The notes under the pieces were generated by a model, which worked only from the letters and a program-made list of their open reading frames with translations, was not told the DNA's origin and made no database searches. Below are positions 16,376 to 24,794 of a DNA stretch of 64,000 nt, in pieces; the stretch's first letter is position 1, and every line of letters begins with the position of its first letter. A program made the position numbers and the translations under genes. Origin of the DNA: Cupriavidus basilensis (lineage in GTDB: Bacteria; Pseudomonadota; Gammaproteobacteria; Burkholderiales; Burkholderiaceae); NCBI RefSeq assembly GCF_008801925.2, contig NZ_CP062804.1, positions 1,860,001-1,924,000 on the forward strand. The letters run 5' to 3'.

Positions 16376-18787
16376 ATGTCCAAGCCGACCACCACCTGCG
16401 CACGCAAGCCTGCGCCGCGCCTGCGCATCCTGCTGGCAGCCTGCTGCCTGGCGCTGGGCTTGCCCCCCGCGCAGGCGGCCAACCCGCCCAAGCCCACGGC
16501 GCCCCTGACCTGGCCGCGCAACTTCGACGCTGCGTCGCAGCATATCGAGATCTACCAGCCGCAGGTCGAACAGTGGGATGGCGACAAGCTATCCGGCCGC
16601 GCGGCGGTAGCCATCGGCGCCAAGGATGGCTCACCCACTTACGGCGTCGCGCATTTCGCCGCGCACGCCGATATCGACAAGACCTCTGGCCTGGTGCAGC
16701 TGCGCGACATCGAGTTCACCAGTGTCGAGGTCCCCACCAACCCCAACGCCGCCGACGCGGTGCGCACGGCCCTGGTGGCGCGCCTGCCCAAAGGCGGCAT
16801 GACGGTGCCGCTCGATGAGCTGCAGGCCAGCTACGCCGTCGCGCAGGAGCAGGCCAAGGCGCCCGGCGTGCCGGTGAAGAACGATGCGCCGCAGATCGTG
16901 TTCGCCTCCACGCCCACCTTGCTGGCGATGGTGGATGGCGAGCCGGCCTGGCGCGACGTGAGCGGCACGCGCTACCAGCACGCGCTGAACAGCCGCGCGC
17001 TGCTGCTGCGCGACAACAGCGGCAAGCTCTACCTGCAGGCCGCAGGCTACTGGTACAGCGCCGCGGCGCTGGCCGGCCCCTGGACTGTGCTGGCCAGCCC
17101 GCCGCAAGCGCTAAGCGCCGCCGCGGCAAAGGCACAGGCCGGCGTCAAGGCCGACCCGATGCTGCCGGCCGACGGCAAGCGCGCCGCCAACCCGCCGGCG
17201 GTGCTGGTGTCCACCGTGCCCACCGAGCTGATCGTCATCGACGGCACGCCCAAGCTCGCGCCGGTGGCCGGCGTCGTGCTGCTGACAGTCACCAACACCG
17301 ATCGCGCGGTGTTCGTCGATCCCAATTCCAACCGCTACTACGTGCTGATCTCCGGGCGCTGGTTCCGCGCGCCGGGCTTCGATGGTCCGTGGCAGTTCGT
17401 GCCAGGCAGCGAACTGCCGGCGGACTTCGCCAAGATCCCGCCGCAGGATCCCAAGGCCAACGTGCTGGTGTCGGTTCCGGGCACCCCGCAGGCACGCGAG
17501 GCGCAGATCGCCGCCAACATCCCGCAGACCGCGTCGGTGTCGCGCGCCAAGGCAACGATCACGGTCGCCTTCGACGGCGCGCCGCGCTTCACGCCCATTG
17601 CCGGCACCTCGCTGAACTACGCGGTAAACGCTGCCACGCCGGTGCTGCAGGTCGACGGCGAGCACTTCTACGCCGTGTCCAACGGCGTGTGGTTCGCCGC
17701 CACGGCGCCCACCGGCCCCTGGCGCGTTGCCACCGAAGTGCCTGGCGTGATCTACACCATCCCCACCAGTTCGCCGCTGCATTACGTCACCTATGTGCGC
17801 ATCTACTCCGTGACGCCGGATACCGTGGTGGTCGGCTATACGCCGGGCTACATGGGCGTGGTGGTAGCCCCGGATGGCACCGTGGTCTATGGCACGGGCT
17901 ACGTCTACCCGCCATACGTGGGCACCGTGTACTACGGCTATCCGCCCACCTACGGCTACGGCGCGGGCTTTGCGCTGGGCACCGCCGAAGGGTTCGCCTT
18001 CGGCTTCGCGGTGGGCGCGATCTGGGGCGCCGCCGCGCCTTACTGGGGCCCCTATTGGGGCGGCGGTTACTGGAACTACGTCAACGTCAACACGGCCAAC
18101 TTCTACGGGCGCTGGGGCCAGGGCACCGTGACGCACGCCTCGGGCTACAACGCCTGGACTGGCACGCAATGGCGCGGCACCGCTGGCGCCGGCTACAACC
18201 CGGCCACCGGCGCACGCTACCAGGGCAGCCAGGGCGCCGCGTTCAACCCCTACAGCGGCAATGCGGCGGCAGGACGGCAAGGCTCGTTCTCGAACCCATC
18301 GACCGGGCGCAGCGGGGCCGGGCGCGGCGCAATCGCCGGCAACGCGTACACCGGCAACTACGCTGGCGCACGCCAGGTAGCGGGCTACAACGCACAGACC
18401 GGGCGCGCCGGCGCGGCCGAGATTGGCGTGGCCGGCAATACGCAGACCGGCCAGCACGAGGCAGCCGGCAAGGGCGTGGTGGTCAACCGGGACAAGGGCA
18501 ATGCGGTGGCCTGGAACAATGGCGACGTGTATGCCGGGCACGACGGCAACGTCTACCAGCACACCCAGGACGGCGGCTGGCAAAAGCATACGCAGGGCGG
18601 CTGGGAGCCTGTGCAGGCCAGCCCGGATGTCACGGGACGGCTGGACCAGCAGCGCCAGGCGCGCGACGTGGGACAGGAACGGTTCGGGCAGGCGTCCCAG
18701 TCCCGCCAATGGAGCAGCGGCGGTGCGGGTGGCCGCAGCTTTGGCGGTGCCGGTGGCGGGCGGCGCATGGGCGGCTTTCACCGCTAG
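16376..18787 (+). CDS. Large secreted repetitive protein of unknown function
   Basis: 803 aa. Signal peptide (residues 1-35, cleavage near AQAAN), good Shine-Dalgarno AAGGAG 8 nt before ATG. Three diverged copies of a roughly 65-75 residue module (about 171-242, 273-346 and 392-456) share the pattern x-PTxLxxxDG, a G-T-x-Y / G-x-W-F core, and a GPW at the end (each ends with LAGPWTV, FDGPWQF, PTGPWRV). A Tyr/Gly/Pro-rich middle (about 478-570, including repeats of GYxPPY-like and YGAGFALG) may form a membrane-associated segment. The C-terminus (about 590-800) repeats YNxxTG and GSFxNPSTG-type units and ends in a Gly-rich tail. I do not recognise a catalytic fold. It looks like a secreted or cell-surface structural protein. 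Confidence 0.8.
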   Translation: MSKPTTTCARKPAPRLRILLAACCLALGLPPAQAANPPKPTAPLTWPRNFDAASQHIEIYQPQVEQWDGDKLSGRAAVAIGAKDGSPTYGVAHFAAHADIDKTSGLVQLRDIEFTSVEVPTNPNAADAVRTALVARLPKGGMTVPLDELQASYAVAQEQAKAPGVPVKNDAPQIVFASTPTLLAMVDGEPAWRDVSGTRYQHALNSRALLLRDNSGKLYLQAAGYWYSAAALAGPWTVLASPPQALSAAAAKAQAGVKADPMLPADGKRAANPPAVLVSTVPTELIVIDGTPKLAPVAGVVLLTVTNTDRAVFVDPNSNRYYVLISGRWFRAPGFDGPWQFVPGSELPADFAKIPPQDPKANVLVSVPGTPQAREAQIAANIPQTASVSRAKATITVAFDGAPRFTPIAGTSLNYAVNAATPVLQVDGEHFYAVSNGVWFAATAPTGPWRVATEVPGVIYTIPTSSPLHYVTYVRIYSVTPDTVVVGYTPGYMGVVVAPDGTVVYGTGYVYPPYVGTVYYGYPPTYGYGAGFALGTAEGFAFGFAVGAIWGAAAPYWGPYWGGGYWNYVNVNTANFYGRWGQGTVTHASGYNAWTGTQWRGTAGAGYNPATGARYQGSQGAAFNPYSGNAAAGRQGSFSNPSTGRSGAGRGAIAGNAYTGNYAGARQVAGYNAQTGRAGAAEIGVAGNTQTGQHEAAGKGVVVNRDKGNAVAWNNGDVYAGHDGNVYQHTQDGGWQKHTQGGWEPVQASPDVTGRLDQQRQARDVGQERFGQASQSRQWSSGGAGGRSFGGAGGGRRMGGFHR

Positions 18788-18804
18788 CCTGGCGCCACAA
18801 TAAG

Positions 18805-18843
18805 CCAAAAGAAAAATCCCGCGGCCACGCAGCGCCGCGGGAT
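18805..18843 (-). terminator. Rho-independent terminator of the 18865-19458 gene
   Basis: A perfect 9-bp stem (ATCCCGCGG at 18816-18824 and its complement at 18835-18843) with a 10-nt loop, followed on the minus strand by a T-rich tract (TTTTTCTTTT). It lies 22 bp past the minus-strand stop and serves the minus gene. Confidence 0.85.
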
Positions 18844-18864
18844 CACTGTCGATGCCAGCGCGCC

Positions 18865-19458
18865 TTACGACTTCGGCGGCGACGTCACCACAATCGAGAT
18901 GACCTCGCGATAGACGATCTTGGCCAGGCGGCCCGCCTTGAGCTTGCCCAGGTCGATGCCGGGATCCTGGACTTTCACCGTGCGCAGCGTCTCGCGCGGG
19001 CCACGGAAAGTCACGGTACGGTTCTTCGCATCGACCTTGGTGATCTCCGCCGTCACCGTGGTTGTGATCTCGCGCGCAAAGCCGGGCTTGTCGCCCTCGC
19101 CAGCGCGCGCGGTGCGCTCCACCGACTCCGCCAGCGCCGTGTCCTTGCTATCGACCGGCTCCAGCATGGTGACCACGGCCGCCGCGCGCGTCAGCGTGAC
19201 CATGTCGCCCTTCTTGATCTGCTTGAAATTCTTGACTTCATCGCCACCGATCAGCTCGGCGACATTGCCGCGCGGGCCTTGCACCAGCACCGCCTTCGAT
19301 TCCGGGTCGATCGAAACGATGCGCCCGGAGACCACGGTTTCCTCCGCCATGCCGACGGGGCCCGGCGGCGCGGCGTGGACGAGCGGTGCGAAAAGCATGG
19401 CCGCGCCAAGGAGGCTCAGCGCGTGCAGGGAACGGGAAATCAACCGACGATTAGGCAT
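18865..19458 (-). CDS. Periplasmic protein with tandem beta-barrel repeats (paralogue 1)
   Basis: 197 aa. Signal peptide (residues 1-30, cleavage near VHAAP). Two tandem modules follow: about 40-95 (SGRIVSIDPESKAVLVQGPRGN, then VKNFKQIKKGDMVTLTR) and about 125-190 (TAEITKVDAKNRTVTFRGPRE, then GKLKAGRLAKIVYREV). The shared V-x-x-V-D/A-x-x-x-x-V-x-x-x-GPRG scheme suggests small OB-like beta-barrels. A paralogue of nearly identical length sits at 38164-38754. Function unknown; its export and the G-x-V-x-x-x-x-x scaffold suggest an envelope-associated role. The start ATG 19456-19458 begins the signal peptide and follows AGGACAG; longer in-frame starts lie in the poor 5' region. Confidence 0.78.
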   Translation of the reverse strand: MPNRRLISRSLHALSLLGAAMLFAPLVHAAPPGPVGMAEETVVSGRIVSIDPESKAVLVQGPRGNVAELIGGDEVKNFKQIKKGDMVTLTRAAAVVTMLEPVDSKDTALAESVERTARAGEGDKPGFAREITTTVTAEITKVDAKNRTVTFRGPRETLRTVKVQDPGIDLGKLKAGRLAKIVYREVISIVVTSPPKS

Positions 19459-19946
19459 GGCTGTCCTGACAAGTGAAAAAGCGTGGATACGAAATAACTC
19501 GGAGGCCACCGGGGCACGCGGCACGCAGCGGTACTTCGGAGTTGAACATAGCGCGCAATGGCGCCGCGCGGCATGCCTGTTGAAAGATTTCATATCGGAC
19601 GGGGTAGAAAGTGAAATCAGCCGAAAGTGCCGCCCGCCCCACCCATCCCGGACATCACGTTCGCCATGAGACTTAATTCACACGGCGAGATCTTTCACTT
19701 CAATTCGTGCCCGCGCTTCGCTAACGTCAGGCCGTCTGCCCAGCCTGCATTGGCCGGATTCATTTTCCTTAAGTCTCGGCGCGAACAGTCTGTATTGCCT
19801 TTTGCCAACGGCGTGGACTAAGTTAGCGGCAAGGTGGCAGGCCAGTCCTTCTGGCGCAGGCGACAGCATGCATTGTTTCAAGCACATTGTTGCCTGCTGC
19901 CGTGCCTTGCCCCCGCCGCTTACGACCTTCCGCCAAGGACCGCGCC
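19459..19946. other. 488-bp intergenic region without a recognised gene
   Basis: Divergent gap between the two exported-protein genes (18865-19458, minus; 19947-20339, plus). I see no open reading frame with a plausible Shine-Dalgarno, no tRNA and no clear terminator. A moderately A/T-richer stretch near 19580-19700 could hold divergent promoters, but I cannot place -10/-35 hexamers with confidence. Purine-rich GAAAGTGAAAT and its near-mirror ATCTTTCACTTC occur around 19608 and 19690. Confidence 0.5.
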
Positions 19947-20339
19947 ATGACCCAGCACCCATTGCTCCGCACCACGCTACTCTGCGCCGCCCTGCTCGCC
20001 GCGCCGGCGCCCGCGCTCGCCTACCTGGACACCTTCATCAACGGCATGGTCATCGGCAACATGAGTCAGAAGGAATCCGCTTCGCTCGCCCAGAGCGTAG
20101 CCAAGGTGCTGAATGACGGCACCGATGGCACCATGGCGTCCTGGACGTCCCCGGCGGAAGCCAGGCGCAAGCCCATCGAAGGCCAGTTGACGCCACTGCG
20201 CAGCAAGACCGACAAGGGCCAGCCCTGCCGGCAACTGAAGATGCAGCTCAGGCGGGCGGACCAGGAAGACAACTGGACTGGCTGGTTCTGCAAGCAAAGT
20301 GACGGCCGCTGGCGCTCGCGCCAGGTCGCCGACGATTGA
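19947..20339 (+). CDS. RT0821/Lpp0805-like surface antigen
   Basis: 130 aa. Signal peptide near residues 1-25 (LLCAALLAAPAPALA), then a small domain with the family pattern NDGTDGTMASWTSP, PIEGQLTPLRS, GQPCRQLKMQL and CKQSDGRWRSRQ, typical of RT0821/Lpp0805 proteins (17-kDa antigen-like, glycine-zipper-related surface proteins). ATG 19947 follows AAGGACC. It stands convergent with a LysR gene 80 bp downstream. Function is unknown; the family is usually cell-surface or periplasmic. Confidence 0.75.
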   Translation: MTQHPLLRTTLLCAALLAAPAPALAYLDTFINGMVIGNMSQKESASLAQSVAKVLNDGTDGTMASWTSPAEARRKPIEGQLTPLRSKTDKGQPCRQLKMQLRRADQEDNWTGWFCKQSDGRWRSRQVADD

Positions 20340-20419
20340 GCCATCACCCGCCACGGACTGACCTAGCCCCCTATATTCGCCGATGGACGCTTCACCATGC
20401 GTGATCGCTCAGGCTCTCC

Positions 20420-21268
20420 TCAGGTTCTCAATTCAACCAGGATCTGCTCAGCAAGATAATCGCAGGGAGGTCGCGCGGACCGGGAGCTGCGGGCGAGGAC
20501 GATTTCGAGTTCGGCCAGTGGCGGCAAGCCATCGCTCTGGGATAGCTGAACAAGATGCCCGGGTACGCTGCATCTCGCCAGGGGGGCCACCGCAAGCCCC
20601 GCTTCGACCATGCTGACAAGGCCCAGCAGGCTCGGGCTCTCGTAGGACATGCGGTATTTGATGTTCTCCCGCTGCAGCGCGCTGATGGCATTGGCGCGCG
20701 CCGTGCTGCCATGGGCGAAAACGGCGATGGGCAGCGGGCGCTCGTTCCACACTTTCCTTACGGCCGACCCGACCCACACCATCGGCTCGAAGCGAATGAA
20801 TTCGCCGGCGATGCCCTTGGCTCTGGTCAGGCATGCCAGGTCGAGCGTGTTGTCATTAAGCAAGGGCACGAGCGCACTGCTAGGCATGCCGATCACCCGG
20901 ATTTCCACACGCGGGTGCGCCACCGCGAACTGCCTGAGGACCGACGGCAGCAACGATGACGCGTAGTCGTCAGGCACGCCGATGGTGACGCGCCCCTTCA
21001 TCTCCGGGCGCACGATCGACGCCCACGCCTCCTCCCGCATCGCGAGCATGCGACGGCCATAGTCCAGCAGCGTCTTTCCCTCGGCGGTAATCGTCACGTG
21101 CCGCGTGGTCCGCACAAACAACGGCTTGCCAAGCGACTCCTCAAGCGCCTTGATCTGCATGCTCACCGCCGACGCGGACCGGTGTACGGTCTGCGCCCCC
21201 CGCGCAAACGATCCGGTGTCGGCAACCGCCACCACCATCTCGATGACGTCCAGATCGAGCTTTTTCAT
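20420..21268 (-). CDS. LysR-type regulator
   Basis: 282 aa. N-terminal winged helix-turn-helix (residues 5-60: DLDVIEMVVAVADTGSFARG and SASAVSMQIKALEESLG are the two halves of the HTH) and LysR effector domain (about 90-280). It is divergent from the LysE-type exporter gene across 100 bp. In that gap, 7 bp from its start codon, lies a TCAGA-AAA-TCTGA dyad that fits a T-N11-A box. The likely role is control of the exporter and itself in response to an amino acid. Confidence 0.9.
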   Translation of the reverse strand: MKKLDLDVIEMVVAVADTGSFARGAQTVHRSASAVSMQIKALEESLGKPLFVRTTRHVTITAEGKTLLDYGRRMLAMREEAWASIVRPEMKGRVTIGVPDDYASSLLPSVLRQFAVAHPRVEIRVIGMPSSALVPLLNDNTLDLACLTRAKGIAGEFIRFEPMVWVGSAVRKVWNERPLPIAVFAHGSTARANAISALQRENIKYRMSYESPSLLGLVSMVEAGLAVAPLARCSVPGHLVQLSQSDGLPPLAELEIVLARSSRSARPPCDYLAEQILVELRT

Positions 21269-21274
21269 ATTAAT

Positions 21275-21287
21275 CAGAAAATCTGAA
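21275..21287. promoter_or_regulatory. LTTR box between LysR and LysE genes
   Basis: TCAGA (21275-21279), AAA spacer and TCTGA (21283-21287) form a perfect dyad with the LysR consensus T-N11-A. It begins 7 bp upstream of the LysR start codon, a position fitting autorepression and activation of the divergent exporter. Confidence 0.6.
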
Positions 21288-21368
21288 CAAAAACCTCAGT
21301 TTAACCCGTTTTACTCGGCTACTCACCAGGTGGATACTGCAGTCGATGTCCACTGGGGAACCCCGAAC

Positions 21369-22016
21369 ATGCACGGTACGGAATCGATCTACGGATTTTT
21401 AGCGGTTGGGGGCATGCTAGCCGTGACGCCTGGCCCGAACATGGTCTACGTGATGTCACGCTCCATTGCGCAAGGACGCAAGGCCGGACTCGTGTCGCTG
21501 GCTGGCGTCATGCTCGGATACCTTTTCTATATGTTTGGCGCGGCGTTTGGCATCACGGCATTTTTCCTGAGCGTGCCCTACGCCAGCAGCATCCTGGGCA
21601 CGGTGGGCGCGGCCTATCTGTTCTACCTGGCGTGGCAGGCCGTGAAGCCTGGCGGCCGCTCTCCGCTGGAAGTCCGCGACCTGCCGCACGAACGCCCTCG
21701 ACGGCTGTTTGCGATGGGCGCCACCACCAGCCTGTTGAATCCCAAGCTGGCGATGACCTTCCTGTCAGTCCTGCCGCAGTTCATCAACTATCGGGACGGC
21801 AACGTCCTCGAGCAATCGCTCGTGCTCGGGTCCTCGTTGATTATCGCGTTCGCCACCGTCAACGGCGCCGTGGCGATCTGCTCTGGCAGCATGGCAACGC
21901 TCCTGTCCCGCCGGCCGGGACTCCTGCTGGCCCAGCGCTGGGCCATGGGCGCGGTTCTGCTTGTGCTGGGCGCGAACATGATGCTCGACGCCCGAAAGCT
22001 GGCGGGAATTGGCTGA
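21369..22016 (+). CDS. LysE/RhtB-family amino acid exporter
   Basis: 215 aa, matching the family's usual 205-215. Six transmembrane segments are visible by hydrophobicity, and the N-terminal LAVTPGPNMVYVMSRSIAQGRKAGLVS (about residues 17-43) is the LysE/RhtB signature, with conserved PGPN; later LLNPKLAMTFLSVLPQF is also diagnostic. The ATG at 21369 is the likely start, giving a signature near the N-terminus; a longer in-frame start in the upstream control region is disfavoured. The divergent LysR regulator probably controls it. Substrate not deducible. Confidence 0.88.
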   Translation: MHGTESIYGFLAVGGMLAVTPGPNMVYVMSRSIAQGRKAGLVSLAGVMLGYLFYMFGAAFGITAFFLSVPYASSILGTVGAAYLFYLAWQAVKPGGRSPLEVRDLPHERPRRLFAMGATTSLLNPKLAMTFLSVLPQFINYRDGNVLEQSLVLGSSLIIAFATVNGAVAICSGSMATLLSRRPGLLLAQRWAMGAVLLVLGANMMLDARKLAGIG

Positions 22017-22074
22017 CTGTTGCGGTTGCCTGCCATTGTCAGCACACTCGCCCCCGCCGTGGCAGAACTGCGCG

Positions 22075-22425
22075 TCAGGTGTGAGCGAGCACATTGATCA
22101 GCTTGCCAAATGGGTCGCGAACATAGAAGCGCCGTACGCCCCAAGGTTCGTCGACCGGGCCGTACTCGATGGGAATCCCTGCCGCCTTCACACGCTCAAG
22201 TGCGGCGGCAATGTCGTCCACTTCGATTGATAAATCCGGCGTTGGCGTGTCCGATCCGCCTTGCGAAGCAAAACTGATCTGCACTGCCATCCTTTCCGGC
22301 GACCCGTACGTGGCAATCCAGCCATGATCCATCAACAGGTCGAGGCCAAATACGCTCCCGTAGAAGTCCTTGGCGTCGCTTACGGCTTGCGTGCTGATAT
22401 TTGCAACGATGCGTTTGACTTTCAT
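22075..22425 (-). CDS. VOC superfamily (glyoxalase-like) protein
   Basis: 116 aa, one glyoxalase/VOC fold with RIVANISTQAVSDAKDFYGSVFGLDLLMDHGW at its start (first beta-alpha-beta module), later RFYVRDPFGKLINVLAHT, the classical ending with the metal-ligand Glu replaced by Asn (NVLAH). The chosen ATG (22423-22425) follows GAGG and begins the VOC fold; a longer frame upstream is Cys/Arg-rich and unlikely. Convergent with the LysE gene. It may be a small enzyme or binding protein; no substrate is indicated. Metal binding is doubtful because the C-terminal Glu is absent. Confidence 0.8.
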   Translation of the reverse strand: MKVKRIVANISTQAVSDAKDFYGSVFGLDLLMDHGWIATYGSPERMAVQISFASQGGSDTPTPDLSIEVDDIAAALERVKAAGIPIEYGPVDEPWGVRRFYVRDPFGKLINVLAHT

Positions 22426-22605
22426 TGCGGCCTCAATAAGCGTGTGGAGGGAGATATGGCGGGACACTACCATGCGGCATCGGCCGCCCCCCCGGCAGCA
22501 GGCTGCGCCTATTGGACGGCTGCTTCTGGGTGAGGATTCAACCGATCGATGCAACAGATAGCAGTTTGATGAAACCGATCAGCGGAAAGCGCCACCCCGA
22601 TGAAG

Positions 22606-23076
22606 TCAGTCATCTCCTGGCTTCCGTTGTCGCAAGTAGGCAGCCATTGCAGCAAAGCGTCGACGCGTTTCCAACTCGAAGATCTTGGCCACGAATGGAT
22701 CCAGAATGCGCCCCAACAGCCGGGGGCGTAGCTTGATGTTGAACGTGTAAATCAGCTCCGAGGCGCCATGGCCAAGGTCACGGTGTCGCATCGAAGCGCC
22801 CCAGAATGCGAACAGGCCGGTAGGGGCAATGGTGGTCGCTGCGGCAGTTCTTGGAGGATCGTAGCTGACGAATTGCGTTCGCATGCCAAGAAGTTTTTTC
22901 CAGCCACGACCGAGATTCGTGGTGATGGCACCTACGTGGGGATGCGTCCCGCCGCCCTCCACATAAGCAACCGACAGCAATGTGTCCCATATCAACCGTT
23001 TCTCGTGATTATGGAAGGCCTCAAACGCTACGGCGGCAGATGCCGGCATTGTGAGCACGATACGACGCTGAGCCAT
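22606..23076 (-). CDS. SRPBCC family protein
   Basis: 156 aa, a single START/Bet v1-like fold: MPASAAVAFEAFHNHEKRLIWD near the N-terminus (typical SRPBCC entry), then beta strands and a C-terminal helix (FVAKIFELETRRRFAAMAAYLRQRK). It may bind a hydrophobic ligand. ATG 23074-23076 is favoured over a GTG 12 codons upstream. It is co-directional with the VOC gene 180 bp downstream; 22426-22605 holds no recognised gene. Confidence 0.78.
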   Translation of the reverse strand: MAQRRIVLTMPASAAVAFEAFHNHEKRLIWDTLLSVAYVEGGGTHPHVGAITTNLGRGWKKLLGMRTQFVSYDPPRTAAATTIAPTGLFAFWGASMRHRDLGHGASELIYTFNIKLRPRLLGRILDPFVAKIFELETRRRFAAMAAYLRQRKPGDD

Positions 23077-23301
23077 GATCAGGATTCTTCTATCGTTGCG
23101 TGGATTCCCCACTCGCGAAAGTGGGGTTCGAAATCCGCGAGCTACCTGAGACGGCCCGTGGATGATCGCAATACACTACAAGCGGCGAGCTTACCAGCAG
23201 GCCCCCGTTCTAACAGCCCTTAGTGTGCGGCATTGACCGATTGAACCCATGGCCAACAGCGGCCGACGCGCTCCGATCCGCTACAGTATCGAGACAGCCG
23301 C

Positions 23302-24057
23302 ATGACACTGGTACAGATGAACCACCGCCCTCAACCGCATCCAGCACAAGACCTCCTCACCTCCTATTTCTGGAGCGGCGACGCGATCCGCAGTCGATGC
23401 GTCAGTGGCATCGTGCTAACCGGCACAGTCGACGTGCCCGCGCTCCCTGCGCGCCTGCTTGCGGACTGGGCCAGGGAGATATCGTCCCGCATGGTCCTGG
23501 AACCCGGGGATGTCGAGGCCATGCCCTTGGCGCGAGCGCGGGCGCGCTGGCCGGACTACGCGCGCTGCGTGCAGGCGGTGTCCAATTGGGCGTGCGCGCT
23601 TGGACTGCCCGGGGTGCTTGCCGCCAGCGACGTCGCCCTCATGGCCTGCCGCGGCGCGAGGTATCACCATGACGGCGCGCAGTATGGCGGTGCGGCCTTT
23701 TGCAATCTCTTCCTGAGTGAAGACAGGGGCCAGGACTTGCATTTTCCCTCGCTGGATCTTCGAATCCCCCTGTCCCGGGGTACGGCGGTGATATTCGATA
23801 CCTGCCAGCCCCATGGCGTGATTCAACGCCACAGCAGCGGGTTTAACGCGGGCGACTTCCCGCCCGACCAGGATTGCATCCAGCTATTCCTGACCTGGGA
23901 GCTTCCCATCGAAGATACCCATGTGGCGCACGCACTTCAGGTTGCCTTCGACACCGCACCTTCGACCTCATCGCAACTGCATGACGAGCAAGTCTGGCTG
24001 AACGATGCAAGGGCTGCTGTGCGCCCGGATTCTGGCCGGTGGTATCGGGCCGACTGA
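23302..24057 (+). CDS. Uncharacterised protein, possible 2OG-Fe(II) oxygenase-like fold
   Basis: 251 aa. I do not recognise a named family. The central part has YHHDGAQYGGAAFCNLFLSED (about residues 121-141) and then RIPLSRGTAVIFDTCQPHGVIQR (about 154-176). H122-x-D124, H171 and R176 would fit the HxD...H...R facial-triad and 2-oxoglutarate pattern of the 2OG-Fe(II) oxygenases. The N-terminal 120 residues and the acidic C-terminus do not match anything I know. It stands alone, flanked by a SRPBCC gene divergent upstream and convergent with mlaC. Family assignment is inference. Confidence 0.55.
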   Translation: MTLVQMNHRPQPHPAQDLLTSYFWSGDAIRSRCVSGIVLTGTVDVPALPARLLADWAREISSRMVLEPGDVEAMPLARARARWPDYARCVQAVSNWACALGLPGVLAASDVALMACRGARYHHDGAQYGGAAFCNLFLSEDRGQDLHFPSLDLRIPLSRGTAVIFDTCQPHGVIQRHSSGFNAGDFPPDQDCIQLFLTWELPIEDTHVAHALQVAFDTAPSTSSQLHDEQVWLNDARAAVRPDSGRWYRAD

Positions 24058-24106
24058 TCCTCCAGGTCATGCGGCGGTTTTAGCCAGCATGGCCCCCTGG
24101 ACTCCC

Positions 24107-24739
24107 CTACTGCCTGCCAGACACAAGCCGCTCATTGCGCTCGGTCAGCGACTGGATCAGCCCATCCACCCCGCTTTGCTGAATCCTGTCGTTGAATTGC
24201 TGCCGGTAGGTCTGCACCAGCCAGGCGCCCAGCACGTTCAGGTCATACACGCGCCAGCCTTCCGGCGTCTTGTGCAAACGGTAGTCGATCTGCACAGGCT
24301 GGCCGCTTTTCATATTGGTGGCGACCGTGCGCACCACCACGTCCGTCTCGGCTGGCTCGATGCGCGACGGCGGATACTCGATCTGCTGGTCCGGGCGGAG
24401 TTGCGCGATAGCGCCGGCATAGGTGTGGATCAGCAGCAGCTTGAACTGCTCCACCACTTGTTGCTGCTGCGCCGGCGTTGCGGTGCGCCAGTAACGGCCC
24501 ATGGCGAGCTGCGTGGTGCGGTTCAGATCGGTGTACGGAAGGATGTCCTTGTTCACGATCGTCGTGATGCGCTGGATATCGCCCGGCGCGACCGCGCGGG
24601 TGCGCACCTCACGCAGTAGCTGCTGCGTCACGGTCTGGATCAGCGCCTCGGGCTTGGACTTGTCATCGACCTGGGCGCAGGCTGCGCTGCCAAAGGCAAG
24701 CAAGGTCGAAACAACGGAAATCAGGATGACGTTCCTCAT
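24107..24739 (-). CDS. MlaC/Ttg2D-like phospholipid-binding periplasmic protein
   Basis: 210 aa. Signal peptide (residues 1-23, cleavage near ACAQ) and the MlaC fold: QTVTQQLLREVRTRAV, ILPYTDLNRTTQLAMGRYWRTATPAQQQQVVEQFKLLLIHTYAGAI (two helices), and GQPVQIDYRLHKTPEGWRVYDLNVLGAWLVQTYRQQFNDRI-type ending. MlaC shuttles phospholipids between the outer and inner membranes. It is not with the usual mlaFEDB genes. It follows a TetR gene on the same strand 55 bp downstream, so TetR and MlaC probably share a transcript. ATG 24737-24739 begins the signal peptide. Confidence 0.88.
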   Translation of the reverse strand: MRNVILISVVSTLLAFGSAACAQVDDKSKPEALIQTVTQQLLREVRTRAVAPGDIQRITTIVNKDILPYTDLNRTTQLAMGRYWRTATPAQQQQVVEQFKLLLIHTYAGAIAQLRPDQQIEYPPSRIEPAETDVVVRTVATNMKSGQPVQIDYRLHKTPEGWRVYDLNVLGAWLVQTYRQQFNDRIQQSGVDGLIQSLTERNERLVSGRQ

Positions 24740-24794
24740 CGGTGGGGGTCCTGTCTGAATGTGCAGCCCGCATGTTAGAACAAAGCGCGTTGCG

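Noticed and set aside
17389..19476. Long plus-strand frame spanning the 803-aa protein and the next gene
   Set aside because: Arg-rich, overlaps clear genes in another frame and crosses a terminator.
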